The translations under genes and the position numbers were made by a program. DNA of 64,000 bases from Thermophilibacter mediterraneus (GTDB lineage Bacteria > Actinomycetota > Coriobacteriia > Coriobacteriales > Atopobiaceae). The stretch's first letter is position 1, and the number at the start of each line of letters is the position of its first letter. The notes beneath the pieces were generated by a model. It saw nothing but the letters and a program-made list of their open reading frames with translations, did no database searches and was not told the origin of the DNA. Below are positions 43,889 through 52,585 of the stretch, in pieces. The stretch spans positions 350,382-414,381 of the forward strand of contig NZ_FPKO01000008.1 in NCBI RefSeq assembly GCF_900119385.1, given 5' to 3'.

Positions 43889-44548
43889 CTAGCGGACGAG
43901 GTCGCCGTCGGCGACGAGCTTGTCGATGTCGGCGCGCGTCAGCTCGATGCCGGCCGGGAGCACCGCGAAGACGCGGTCACCGAGCTCGCTGACCTCGCCG
44001 CCGATGCCGAAGGAGAGGCCGAACGAGAAGTCGAGGATGCGCTTCGCGGTCTCGATGTTGGTGTTCCGGAAGACGAGCACGACCGGCTGGCCCGTGCGGA
44101 CGCGGCGAACCACGGTCTGGACGTCGTCGTAGGAGACGGGCTTCAGGACGTAGGGCGGCAGCTGGCCGGAGCTCACGCGCGGGATGGTGCGCGGCCCGAG
44201 GTCGCCGGGGGTCGGCGCGGAGACGGGGCGCATGACCGTGGTGGCGTCGTGGGAGGCGGCGGGACCGGGCTCGGGCGCGGGGTGGTAGCTCGGCTGCGGC
44301 GTCGGCGCGGGCGCCGGGCGCGCGCTCACCGGGCGACCGGAGCGCGTGTAGACCGAGACGCTCTCCGCCTCGGGGCGCGGGGTGTTGCCGAGCAGCCGCG
44401 GGCTCGAGCCGGGGTCGCGGCGGCGCGCGTCGTGCGCGTACCCGCCGGCCTCGCCCTCGTAGCCGTCGCCCTCGTCGTAGTAGTCATCGTCGTAGTAGTC
44501 GTCCGACCCGCCGCGCAGGCGGTCCTTGATAGAGTCGAGAAAGCCCAT
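43889..44548 (-). CDS. sepF: Cell division protein SepF
   Basis: A 219-residue FtsZ-binding membrane anchor. MGFLDSIKDRLRGG forms the amphipathic membrane-targeting helix. An acidic Tyr/Asp linker of about 100 residues follows, then the SepF core (residues about 125-205) with SYDDVQTVVRRVRTGQPVVL, NTNIETAKRILDFSFGLSFG and the VFAVLPAGIEL strand. In bacteria without FtsA it tethers FtsZ to the membrane; no ftsA lies in this cluster. The ATG at 44548 has a strong AAGGAGAG site. Confidence 0.96.
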   Translation of the reverse strand: MGFLDSIKDRLRGGSDDYYDDDYYDEGDGYEGEAGGYAHDARRRDPGSSPRLLGNTPRPEAESVSVYTRSGRPVSARPAPAPTPQPSYHPAPEPGPAASHDATTVMRPVSAPTPGDLGPRTIPRVSSGQLPPYVLKPVSYDDVQTVVRRVRTGQPVVLVFRNTNIETAKRILDFSFGLSFGIGGEVSELGDRVFAVLPAGIELTRADIDKLVADGDLVR

Positions 44549-44593
44549 GTTCTTCTCTCCTTCTTCTCATGCGCCGCCGCGCGGCGCGAACTC

Positions 44594-45322
44594 TCACCTG
44601 CTCAGGGCGTAGCCCTGGTCGAACACGCATCGTCCCAGGCGGATGAGGGTCGAGCCCTCCTCCACCGCGACCTCGAAGTCGTCGCTCATGCCGCACGAGA
44701 GGGTCGGCAGGGCGAGCCCCGTGCGACCTCGCAGCTCCGCGGCGAGCTCGCGCAGGCCCGAGAAGGTCCGGCGCGCCGCGTCCGCGTCGCGGGCGGGGGC
44801 CATCGTCATGAGGCCGAGCACGCGGATGCCCGGCAGCGCCGCGATGCCCTCGGCACCGGTGCGCGCCTCGTCGGGCGAGAGGCCGGACTTGGTCGCCTCG
44901 CCGGAGACGTTGACCTCGAGCAGGACGTCGGCCACGATCCCGCGCGCCACGCAGCGCGAAGAGATCGCCTCGGCGAGGTGGGCCGAGGACACGGAGTGGA
45001 TGAGCGCGGCGCGGCCGATGACCTGGTTGATCTTGTTCTTCTGGAGGTTGCCGATCATGTCGAAGCGCGCCCCCGCCATGTCGGGCTCGCCGGAGAGCGC
45101 CTCGAGCTTGCGGACCAGCTCCTGGGGGCGGTTCTCGCCGAACGCCGACCAGCCCGCCCGCTTCGCGAGCAGGACCTCCTCCGGCCCGACGGTCTTGGAG
45201 ACCGCGATCGCCTCGACCTCGCTCGCGTCGCGGCCCGCGCGAGCCGCCGCGCGCGCCACCCGCTCGAGGACCTCCCGGCGCCGTTCGCCCAGGAAGGACT
45301 CGTAGGAGAAAACGTCGCTCAT
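44594..45322 (-). CDS. yggS: YggS family PLP-binding protein (PLPBP)
   Basis: A 242-residue single-domain TIM-barrel protein that binds pyridoxal phosphate and buffers PLP and amino-acid pools. The PLP lysine is in EAIAVSKTVGPE, and GENRPQELVRKLEAL, MIGNLQKNKINQVIG, the NVSGEATKSG loop and the LSCGMSDDFEVAVEEGSTLIRLG phosphate-binding end are intact. The start at 45322 overlaps the pgeF stop (ATGA). The order ftsZ-pgeF-yggS-sepF is standard. Confidence 0.95.
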   Translation of the reverse strand: MSDVFSYESFLGERRREVLERVARAAARAGRDASEVEAIAVSKTVGPEEVLLAKRAGWSAFGENRPQELVRKLEALSGEPDMAGARFDMIGNLQKNKINQVIGRAALIHSVSSAHLAEAISSRCVARGIVADVLLEVNVSGEATKSGLSPDEARTGAEGIAALPGIRVLGLMTMAPARDADAARRTFSGLRELAAELRGRTGLALPTLSCGMSDDFEVAVEEGSTLIRLGRCVFDQGYALSR

Positions 45323-46143
45323 AGACCCCTCGCCTCCCCGTTGACGTCGCCCGCGCGCATGCACGCGAGCGCCCCGTGCCGGCCGCAGGACCCGCCCTCG
45401 GCGCGGTACGAGAAGAACCTGTCGGTCGAGCTCGCCGTGGACGCCGCGCACCAGGCGACGGCGTCGGGGGCGACCCCCTCCTCCTCGAGCGTCAGAGCGA
45501 TCGCGCGCGAGAGGTCGAGCCGGCGCCCGCGGACGACCTGCGGGCCGAACTCGGACGCGAAGCTCGCGGCGAGCTCCTCGGAGACCTCGTAGTCGTCCAC
45601 GAGGACGTGGGGGCCCACGTACGCGCGCACGTCCTCGGCTGCCGCCCCCGTGGCCTCGCAAAGCGCGCGGACGGTCGCGGCCGAGATCCTCGCCATCGTG
45701 CCGCGCCAGCCGGAGTGCGCCACGGCGAAGCCGCCCGGCGCGACGAGCACCACCGGGACGCAGTCCGCGAAGCACAGCAGCACCGGCACGTCGCGCGCCG
45801 TGCACACCACGGCGTCCGCGCCGGCCTCGGCCTCGCGCTGGGCGGCGCGGACGGACGCGTCATCGGAGGAGGTCACGCCGACCACGCGCGCGCCGTGGAC
45901 CTGGCGCGGGCAGACGAGACGCCCGGCGAGGTCGCCGGCGCCGATCGCGGCGAGGGCGCGGCGGCGGTTCTCGGCGACCGCGGCGGGGTCGTCCCCGCAC
46001 GAGGAGCCAAGGTTGAGCGAGGCGAAGTCTCCCCTCGACACGCCGCCCGTGCGCTCGGTGAAGGCGAACGAGACCCCGCCCCCGACGCGCGCGTCGGTGA
46101 GCAGGGTCACGCCGCCGACCTGGTGTCTCTCGAGGGCGGGCAT
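45319..46143 (-). CDS. pgeF: Purine nucleoside phosphorylase / laccase-domain peptidoglycan editing factor PgeF
   Basis: A 274-residue YfiH/DUF152 protein. It has the early SFAFTERTGGVS, CPRQVHGARV, the CADCVPVVLVAPGG zinc-binding motif with AVAHSGWRGTM, and the late STDRFFSYRAEGGSCGRHGALACM. Members hydrolyse or phosphorolyse purine nucleosides; the E. coli protein prevents mis-incorporation of non-alanine residues into muropeptides. The ATG at 46143 lies two bases after the ftsZ stop. The upstream open frame is antisense to ftsZ and was discarded. Confidence 0.94.
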   Translation of the reverse strand: MPALERHQVGGVTLLTDARVGGGVSFAFTERTGGVSRGDFASLNLGSSCGDDPAAVAENRRRALAAIGAGDLAGRLVCPRQVHGARVVGVTSSDDASVRAAQREAEAGADAVVCTARDVPVLLCFADCVPVVLVAPGGFAVAHSGWRGTMARISAATVRALCEATGAAAEDVRAYVGPHVLVDDYEVSEELAASFASEFGPQVVRGRRLDLSRAIALTLEEEGVAPDAVAWCAASTASSTDRFFSYRAEGGSCGRHGALACMRAGDVNGEARGL

Positions 46144-46145
46144 CG

Positions 46146-47270
46146 CTAGATGCGGCTGCGCTTCAGGAAGTCGGGGATGTCGAACTCCTTGTCGTTGGAG
46201 GACGAGGAGCGGCTCGTGGACGGAGCGGGGGCCGGGGCCGGGCGCGAGGCCGGCTGGGCAGCCGGGCGCGAGACGGGCATGGACATGGACGGCAGCGTCT
46301 GCTGGACGTTGGCGTCGCTGAAGCCCGTGGCGATGACGGTCACGCGCACCTGGTCGCCCAGGGACTCGTCGACGACGGTGCCGAAGATGATGTTGGCCTC
46401 GGGGTCGACGTTCTTGGCGACGAGGTCCGCGGCGTCGTTGATCTCCTGGATGCCGAGGTCCTTGTTGCCGGCGATGGAGAGCAGCACGCGGGTGGCGCCG
46501 TCGATGGAGCTCTCGAGCAGGCGGCTGGAGATGGCCTCCTCGGCCGCGTCGGTGGCGCGGTTGTCGCCGGAGGCGATGCCGATGCCCATCATGGCCGTGC
46601 CCGCGCCCTTCATGATGGTGCAGACGTCGGCGAAGTCGAGGTTGATGAGGCCCGGGACCGTGATGAGGTCGGTGATGCCCTGGGTGCCCTGGCACAGCAC
46701 GTCGTCGGCCATGCGGAAGGCCTCAAGCATGGTGGTCTTCTTCTCGGAGAGGTCGAGCAGGCGGTCGTTGGGGATCACGATGAGCGTGTCGACGTTCTCG
46801 GAGAGGTTCTTGATGCCCTCCATGGCCGAGCCGTAGCGCTTGCGGCCCTCGAAGGCGAAGGGCTTGGTGACGACGCCCACGGTGAGGGCGCCAACGTCGT
46901 TCTTGGCGATGTCCGCGACGACCGGCGCGGCGCCGGTGCCGGTGCCGCCGCCCTCGCCAGCGGTGATGAAGACCATGTCGGAGCCGGCGAGCGCCGCCTT
47001 GAGCTCGTCGCGCGAGTCCTCGGCCGCCTCCTTGCCGACCTCGGGGTTGGCGCCGGCGCCGAGGCCCTTGGTGATGTCCGTGCCGATGTGGACCTTGATG
47101 TCGGCGTCGGAGATGGCGAGCGCCTGGGCGTCCGTGTTGACGGCCACGAACTCGACACCGCGAATCCCCTCCTCGATCATGCGGTTCACGGCGTTGGTGC
47201 CGCCTCCGCCCACGCCCACGACCTTGATGACGGCGAGGTAGTTGTTGAGGGTGTCGGTGTCCTTGATCAT
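46146..47270 (-). CDS. ftsZ: Cell division protein FtsZ
   Basis: The tubulin-like GTPase that forms the division ring. The 374-residue chain has the nucleotide-binding [13 protein letters not shown] at 19-31, the tubulin signature GGGTGTG at 107-113, and the T7-loop region NLDFADV. A short Ser/Pro/Ala linker leads to the conserved C-terminal peptide [15 protein letters not shown] that binds SepF. The ATG at 47270 follows GGAGGACAC. A 280-base gap separates it from ftsQ and contains promoter-like AT-richer sequence, so ftsZ probably has its own promoter. Confidence 0.98.
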   Translation of the reverse strand: MIKDTDTLNNYLAVIKVVGVGGGGTNAVNRMIEEGIRGVEFVAVNTDAQALAISDADIKVHIGTDITKGLGAGANPEVGKEAAEDSRDELKAALAGSDMVFITAGEGGGTGTGAAPVVADIAKNDVGALTVGVVTKPFAFEGRKRYGSAMEGIKNLSENVDTLIVIPNDRLLDLSEKKTTMLEAFRMADDVLCQGTQGITDLITVPGLINLDFADVCTIMKGAGTAMMGIGIASGDNRATDAAEEAISSRLLESSIDGATRVLLSIAGNKDLGIQEINDAADLVAKNVDPEANIIFGTVVDESLGDQVRVTVIATGFSDANVQQTLPSMSMPVSRPAAQPASRPAPAPAPSTSRSSSSNDKEFDIPDFLKRSRI

Positions 47271-47550
47271 CGTGTCCTCCTCGAAGGGCCTTGGCTCCAG
47301 TGCTCCTACGTTTCTGTGTCTGTGCTCGCCGCGGCGTCAAAACCCTAAAGCTCAGGTTAACCTCAACGCTTTGGATTAAGCGACGTATATTGGCACACTT
47401 GAGGGTCCGCCGTCAAACAGTTTGGCGAATTCGTGGAGTTCCCAGCTCAGAGGGGCTACCGTTTACCGAAAAAGCCTCAGCCTAAGGGTCAGGGTCGAGG
47501 GTCTGGCCCGCTCCCGAGCGCGCTCGCCGCGCCCCGGGAGTCGCGGCGGG
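47271..47550 (-). promoter_or_regulatory. ftsQ-ftsZ intergenic region, probable ftsZ promoter
   Basis: 280 bases, less GC-rich than its surroundings. On the minus strand a TTGACG (47411-47416) precedes CAATAT by 18 bases, a possible -35/-10 pair. The decamer ACCCTCAAGT lies between them (47397-47406) and recurs in the ftsL upstream gap. TGACCCT and GACCCTCG-type repeats lie just after ftsQ. No terminator or gene is apparent. Confidence 0.5.
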
Positions 47551-48789
47551 TCACCCCTCGGAGGGGGTCCCCGAGCCGTCCGAGGACTGCCCGTCCGCGG
47601 ATGCGCCGTCCGAGCCGGCGGCGCCGTCGCCGGAGGCGTCACCCTCGGCGGAGCCGGACGACCCGTCCGCCGACGACACGTCCGAGCCCTCCGACGTCGC
47701 GTCGGCGCCGGAGGAGGACACCACGCCCGAGCCCTCCTGGACCGTCTCGGACCCCACCGACCGGAAGGACGCGCCCTTCTCGGTGGGGACGTGCACGTCG
47801 ATGTAGAAGACCGACCCCGAGGGCTGCTCCGCAAGGATCCGCTCCACGAGCGCCTGCTTGGTGGAGATGTCGGTCGGCGCGCCGAGAAGGACCTCGACCC
47901 CGCTCTGCAGCGTGCAGGTGATGGCGTCCTCGCTCGGGGCGGAGAAGCTCACAATCTGGGACGCGAAGTCGTCGGAGAACCCCTCGCGGAAGGCCTCGAC
48001 CGCGGCGAGCACCCCGTCGGTCGCCTCGGAGCCGGCGACCGGCGAGACGGTGGCGGGAACGTCGGTGATGAGCAGGCACCCGTCGGAGAGCGCCTGCGCG
48101 AGGGCGGCGTCGTTGACGGACTGGCCCTCCGCCGCCTCGACGCTGGTCGGCTGGATCCAGGCGCCCGCGTCGCCCAGGTACCAGGCGATCGACCCCGAGC
48201 TCATGACCACGAGGGCGTCGACCGCCTGCTCCCTGATCGTCATGCGGAGCGTGTGTGGGAACACACGCTCGAAGTCGGCCCCCGCGACCCACGGGTCCCT
48301 CTTGAGCGCCTGCTCGATGGACGAGAGGTCGACGTTGAGCAGCGTCGAGCCCGCGGGCACCTTCACGAGGTTCTGGATGTCCTGCTCCGTCACGTGGGCG
48401 GTGGGCTCGACCTCGACGGAGTCGATGGAGAAGACCGACGAGTCACGCAGCGCGAAGAGCGCGACGGCCGCCACGAGCAGCAGCGCGGCGACGGCGCCGG
48501 CCACCACGAGAACGAGGCGCAGCGCCTGGCCGCGCTGGTGGCGCTGCCGGCGCTCGCGTCCGTCCCGCGCGGGCGCGCCGCCGCGGGCACGGCCGAGCAC
48601 GCGCCCGATCGAGCCCGCAGCCGTGGCGACGCCGCCCACCGCGGCGGCGCGGGCGGGCGAGGCCGCGGACGGGCGGGATGCCGCCCGCAGGGTCCTTCTC
48701 GCCTGGTTGCGCGGTGCCGGCCCCGAGGGGGGCGCGGAAAGGGGCGTCCTCTGGCGCCTGGTGGGGCGCCTGCCGTCGTCGCGTGCCAT
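47551..48789 (-). CDS. ftsQ: Cell division protein FtsQ/DivIB
   Basis: A 412-residue bitopic protein of the divisome. A basic cytoplasmic N-terminus of about 85 residues is followed by one membrane segment (VLVVAGAVAALLLVAAVALFAL, about 94-115) and a POTRA domain (VFSIDSVEVEPTAHVTEQDIQNL). The beta domain contains the VFPHTLRMTIREQ motif. The C-terminal 70 residues are an unusual acidic Ser/Gly/Asp/Ala tail that would lie outside the membrane. It follows murB with a short gap and precedes ftsZ. Confidence 0.9.
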   Translation of the reverse strand: MARDDGRRPTRRQRTPLSAPPSGPAPRNQARRTLRAASRPSAASPARAAAVGGVATAAGSIGRVLGRARGGAPARDGRERRQRHQRGQALRLVLVVAGAVAALLLVAAVALFALRDSSVFSIDSVEVEPTAHVTEQDIQNLVKVPAGSTLLNVDLSSIEQALKRDPWVAGADFERVFPHTLRMTIREQAVDALVVMSSGSIAWYLGDAGAWIQPTSVEAAEGQSVNDAALAQALSDGCLLITDVPATVSPVAGSEATDGVLAAVEAFREGFSDDFASQIVSFSAPSEDAITCTLQSGVEVLLGAPTDISTKQALVERILAEQPSGSVFYIDVHVPTEKGASFRSVGSETVQEGSGVVSSSGADATSEGSDVSSADGSSGSAEGDASGDGAAGSDGASADGQSSDGSGTPSEG

Positions 48790-48799
48790 GCGAGGCCCC

Positions 48800-49714
48800 C
48801 TACGCCCCGAAGCCGAGCAGCTTGACCTCGCACGCGAGGTCGATGCCGTAGCGCTCGCGCACCGCGTCGTGGGCGCGCGAGATGAGCGCGATGACGTCGG
48901 CGGCCGTGGCGCCGCCGCGGTTGACGATGAAGTTGGCGTGCTCGGGGGAGATCTGCGCGCCGCCGTGGGTGGCGCCCTTGAGCCCGCAGGACTCGATGAG
49001 GATCCCCGCGGAGCGCCCGGGCGGGTTGCGGAAGACCGACCCGCAGCTCGGCGCGCCGAGGGGCTGGACCTCGCGGCGCCTGCGCAGGCGCGCCTCCATG
49101 TCGGCGGAGATCTCGGCGCTCGGGCGCGGCTCGAGGTCGAGGGTGGCCTCGAGCACGATCTCGGAGGTGGGGATCGAGGTGGCGCGGTAGCCCCACGTCA
49201 CGTCGGCGCCGCCGTAGCGGTGCAGCCCCTCCCCGGGTCGCAGGACCACGAGGTCGCGGACGCGCCGGCCGATCCACTCGTCGCGCGTGCCCGCGTTCAT
49301 GGAGACGGCGCCGCCGAACGTGCCGGGAATGCCGACGCACGGCTCGAGGCCGGAGAGCCCCGCCTTGAGGGCCTCGTTGACGAGCCGGGACAAGATCGTG
49401 CCCGCACCGGCCGTGACCGAGCCGTCGTCGCCGAACGAGATGCGCGAGAACTCGCCGTCGAGCACGATGACGCAGCCCTCGTAGCCGGCGTCCGACACGA
49501 GCAGGTTGGAGCCTTTCCCCACGATGACCCACTCGACGCGCTCCGCGGCGAGCACCGAGATCGTCCTCGCGAGCGCAGCGTAGCTGTGGCAGGCGACGAA
49601 CAGCGCCGCCGGGCCGCCGATGCGATAGGTGGTCCGCCTCGAGAGGCGCTCGTCGCGCAGGACGTCCGCGTCGATGGCGCCGGAGAGGGTCATGTACGCG
49701 TTGAATACGCTCAC
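48800..49714 (-). CDS. murB: UDP-N-acetylenolpyruvoylglucosamine reductase
   Basis: Reduces UDP-GlcNAc-enolpyruvate to UDP-MurNAc with NADPH and FAD. The 304-residue type II MurB has TTYRIGGPAALFV, the FAD-binding VIVGKGSNLLVSD, GLEPCVGIPGTFGGAVSMNAG and the catalytic SCGSVFRNP. A GTG at 49714 overlaps the murC stop (GTGA) and is used as start; an ATG at 49693 is possible. Placement after murC is typical of Gram-positive clusters. Confidence 0.95.
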   Translation of the reverse strand: MSVFNAYMTLSGAIDADVLRDERLSRRTTYRIGGPAALFVACHSYAALARTISVLAAERVEWVIVGKGSNLLVSDAGYEGCVIVLDGEFSRISFGDDGSVTAGAGTILSRLVNEALKAGLSGLEPCVGIPGTFGGAVSMNAGTRDEWIGRRVRDLVVLRPGEGLHRYGGADVTWGYRATSIPTSEIVLEATLDLEPRPSAEISADMEARLRRRREVQPLGAPSCGSVFRNPPGRSAGILIESCGLKGATHGGAQISPEHANFIVNRGGATAADVIALISRAHDAVRERYGIDLACEVKLLGFGA

Positions 49715-51138
49715 TTGTCGCGACCGCCCTCGCGCTCGCGCATGGCAGCGATGAAGTCGGGGCCCACGGTGGTCACGTCGCCGGCCCCCTGCGTGATGAG
49801 CAGGTCGCCGGGGCGGCAGGTCTCGCAGAGCCCCTCGATCAGCTCGCGGCGGCTCGGCACGTACGCGACGTCGGCGACGTGGCCGTCGGCGCGCACGGCG
49901 TTGGCGACGGTCTTGCCCGAGACGCCCGGGATGGGCATCTCGCCGGCGGAGAAGACGTCCATGACGCGCAGGACGTCCGCGCTGTCGAAGGCGCGGCCGA
50001 ACTCCTTGGCGAGGGCCTGCGTGCGGCTGTAGCGATGGGGCTGGAAGACGCAGACGATTCGCTTGAAGCCGAGGTCGGCGGCGGCGCCGAGCGTGACGGA
50101 GATCTCGGTGGGGTGGTGGCCGTAGTCGTCGACCACGGTCACGCCCGCGACGTCGCCCACGTGCGTGAAGCGCCGGCGCGCGCCGCGGAACTCGCTCAGG
50201 GCGGCGGCGGCCGCGACGGGGTCGAGGCCGAGGGCGTCGGCGACGGCGATCGCCGCGGTGGCGTTGGCCATGTTGTGGCGGCCGGGGTTGGAGCTGATGG
50301 TCACGCGCACGTCCTTCTCGCCGCCGGGGAGGCGCACGGAGAAGGTGCTCGCGAGGGCATGGTGGGAGTCCTCGGGCAGGCAGACGTAGTCGCAGGAGGG
50401 GTCGAAGCCGTAGGTGAGCACGTGGCGGCCCGTGGAGCGGGCGAGCTCGACGTAGCGGGGCACGTCGCCGTTCACGACGACGGTGCCCTCCTCGCCGACG
50501 AGGCCCATGAAGGTGCAGAAGGTCCGCTCGATGTTCTCGAGCGTCCCATAGTGGTCGAGGTGGTCGGCCTCGATGTTGGTGACCACGACGACGCTCGGGT
50601 CGAGGTAGAGGAAGGACCCGTCGGACTCGTCCGCCTCGCAGACGAAGTGCTCGCCGGAGCCGTTGCGGCCGTTGGTGCCGTAGCCCTCCACGACCCCGCC
50701 GATGAGGAAGGAGGGGTCGAGCCCCATCTTGTCGAGCATCGTGGCGACCATTGAGGACGTGGTGGTCTTGCCGTGCGTGCCCGCCACCGCGATGGTGCGC
50801 TGCGTGCCCGAGAGCCACGAGAGCATCTTGGCGCGCGGCCAGATGGGGATGCCGAGCTCGCGGGCGCGCACGACCTCGGGGTTGGTCTCGGGGATGGCGG
50901 TGGAGGTGACGACGACCTGCGGCATGGCCTCGTCGATCGTGGCCGCGTCGTGGCCGACGCGCACGGGAATGCCGGCGGCCTCGAGCTCGCGGACGTAGTG
51001 GGAGCTCTTGAGGTCGCTGCCGGTGACGCGGCAGCCGCGCTCGTGCAGCACGAGGGCGATGCCGCTCATGCCGGCGCCGCCGATGCCGATGAAGTGGGCG
51101 CTCGTGACGTTCTTGATGTCGTCGTTCTTGTCGACCAT
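49711..51138 (-). CDS. murC: UDP-N-acetylmuramate-L-alanine ligase
   Basis: Adds L-Ala to UDP-MurNAc using ATP. The 475-residue Mur ligase begins with the HFIGIGGAGMSGIA motif. The ATP loop AVAGTHGKTTTSSM is followed by NIEADHLDHYGT, the NPGRHNMANATAAIA segment, and the C-terminal VVDDYGHHPTEI and FQPHRYSRT motifs. The ATG at 51138 has GGAGGCGG just upstream; an in-frame ATG nine codons earlier is less well placed. It follows a 310-base gap with a three-unit repeat array that splits it from murG. Confidence 0.96.
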   Translation of the reverse strand: MVDKNDDIKNVTSAHFIGIGGAGMSGIALVLHERGCRVTGSDLKSSHYVRELEAAGIPVRVGHDAATIDEAMPQVVVTSTAIPETNPEVVRARELGIPIWPRAKMLSWLSGTQRTIAVAGTHGKTTTSSMVATMLDKMGLDPSFLIGGVVEGYGTNGRNGSGEHFVCEADESDGSFLYLDPSVVVVTNIEADHLDHYGTLENIERTFCTFMGLVGEEGTVVVNGDVPRYVELARSTGRHVLTYGFDPSCDYVCLPEDSHHALASTFSVRLPGGEKDVRVTISSNPGRHNMANATAAIAVADALGLDPVAAAAALSEFRGARRRFTHVGDVAGVTVVDDYGHHPTEISVTLGAAADLGFKRIVCVFQPHRYSRTQALAKEFGRAFDSADVLRVMDVFSAGEMPIPGVSGKTVANAVRADGHVADVAYVPSRRELIEGLCETCRPGDLLITQGAGDVTTVGPDFIAAMREREGGRDK

Positions 51139-51448
51139 GAAACCGCCTCCGACGGGATTTTCCATGACACCCTACTCTATCCCAAAAGCAGGCGTCCTGC
51201 GTCGGCTCCCCAAAACCCCCGCGAGCGAGGCCGCCCCGCGTCGGGCGCGGCGAGAAGTACGTGCGGGTTGCGGACGGTTCTGGGCCGGATTCCGTCCGCA
51301 GCCAGCACGTACCCCAGACACGTGCGGGTTGCGGACGGTCTGCGGGCCGGTTCCGACCGGAACCCGCACGTACCCCAGACACATGCGGGTTGCGGACGGT
51401 CCGAGGGCCGATTCCGACCGGAACCAGCACGTACCCCAGGCAGGCCGG
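51139..51448. other. murG-murC intergenic region
   Basis: 310 bases in an otherwise tightly packed operon. 51259-51441 is the 61-bp triple repeat. The rest (51139-51258) is the murC leader, with no clear promoter and no gene. Confidence 0.7.
51259..51441. repeat. Three tandem 61-bp hairpin units between murG and murC
   Basis: Units at 51259-51319, 51320-51380 and 51381-51441, each exactly 61 bases, begin ACGTGCGGGTTGCGGACGG (ACATGCGG in the third) and end CACGTACCCCAGAC or a close variant. Within a unit GTGCGGG pairs with CCCGCAC and an inner GGTC/GACC region gives a second stem. The differences between units cluster in the loop regions. Confidence 0.93.
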
Positions 51449-52576
51449 CTAGGCCCGCGCCGCGCGCTCGACCTCGTCGGCGAGCGCCGCCGCGGCGTCG
51501 CTGCCGCCGAGCCCCCGGGCCGCGGCGCGCATCTCGTCGCGCCGCGCCGGGTCGTCGAGCAGCCCGAGCAGGGTCTCGGCGAAGACGGGCTCGTCGAGCC
51601 GGTCGTCCGCGACGAGCGCGGCGGCACCGGCGTCGGTGAGGAAGCGGGCGTTGGTGGTCTGGTGGTCGGCGGTGGCGCGCGGGTAGGGCACGAGCAGGCT
51701 CGGCACCGCGAGCGCGGCGATCTCGGCGATCGACGACGCCCCGGCGCGGCTGACCACGAGGTCGGCCGCCGCGAGCGCCTCGCCCATGTTCGAGATGTAG
51801 GGCATGACGCGCCAGCGCAGCTGCTCCTCGGGCGTGAGGGCGAGGTCGCCGACCGTGTCGTCGAAGCCGTCGGCCCCCGTCGAGTGCACCACGACGAGCC
51901 CCTCGCGGGAGAGCAGCTCCCCCTTGAGGCGGCAGACCGCCTCGTTCACGTGGGCGGCCCCGAGCGAGCCGCCAAAGACGAGCAGCATCGTCTGCCCCTC
52001 GCGCACGCCGAACGCGGCGCGCCCGGCCTCGCGGCTCGCCGCGACCACGCTCCTGCGCACGGGGTTGCCCGTGAGCACCACGCCGCGCGCGGGGCGCCGC
52101 TCGCGCTCGAACGCGTCGCGCGCCGCCGGCACCGAGATGCACACCTCCTCCGCGTGCGGGGCGAGCGCCTTGTTGGCGAGGCCCGGCACGGAGTTCTGCT
52201 CGTGCAGCAGGTACGGCACGCCCATGCGATGACAGCAGTTGAGCAACGGCATCTCGACGTAGGCGCCAAAGCCCACCGCCACGTCGGGCGCCCCCGAGGC
52301 GCAGAAGCGGCGCGCGATCTGCGACTGCGCCCGGCGCATGCGGGCGAGCGAGCTCACGAGCGTCCAGGGCCGCGCGCGGTCGAAGCCGCTCACCACCACC
52401 GGGACGAGCTCGAAGCCCGCCTCGGGCACGAGCCTCCCCTCGAGCTTGGCGGTCTGCCCGAAGAACGTCACGTGGTGGCCGCGGTCGCGCAGCTCCTCCG
52501 CGAGCGCGAGCGCGGGGTTGATGTGCCCGGCCGTCCCGCCCGCGGCGATGACGACCTCGAGGTCCCTCTTGTCCAT
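51449..52576 (-). CDS. murG: Lipid II synthase (UDP-GlcNAc:lipid I GlcNAc transferase)
   Basis: Transfers GlcNAc to lipid I on the inner membrane face. The 375-residue GT-B enzyme has AAGGTAGHINPALALAEEL, the membrane-association region, HEQNSVPGLANKALA, VFGGSLGAAHVNE, VVSRAGASSIAEIAALAVPSLLVPYP and the HQTTNA donor-site motif. The ATG at 52576 follows GGGGAGG, 9 bases after ftsW. Downstream lies a hairpin array before murC. Confidence 0.96.
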   Translation of the reverse strand: MDKRDLEVVIAAGGTAGHINPALALAEELRDRGHHVTFFGQTAKLEGRLVPEAGFELVPVVVSGFDRARPWTLVSSLARMRRAQSQIARRFCASGAPDVAVGFGAYVEMPLLNCCHRMGVPYLLHEQNSVPGLANKALAPHAEEVCISVPAARDAFERERRPARGVVLTGNPVRRSVVAASREAGRAAFGVREGQTMLLVFGGSLGAAHVNEAVCRLKGELLSREGLVVVHSTGADGFDDTVGDLALTPEEQLRWRVMPYISNMGEALAAADLVVSRAGASSIAEIAALAVPSLLVPYPRATADHQTTNARFLTDAGAAALVADDRLDEPVFAETLLGLLDDPARRDEMRAAARGLGGSDAAAALADEVERAARA

Positions 52577-52585
52577 GTGCCTCCC

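Noticed and set aside
48800-51430. 876-codon frame covering murB, murC and repeats
   Set aside because: Only the 3' third is murB. The rest is the wrong frame of murC and the 61-bp array.
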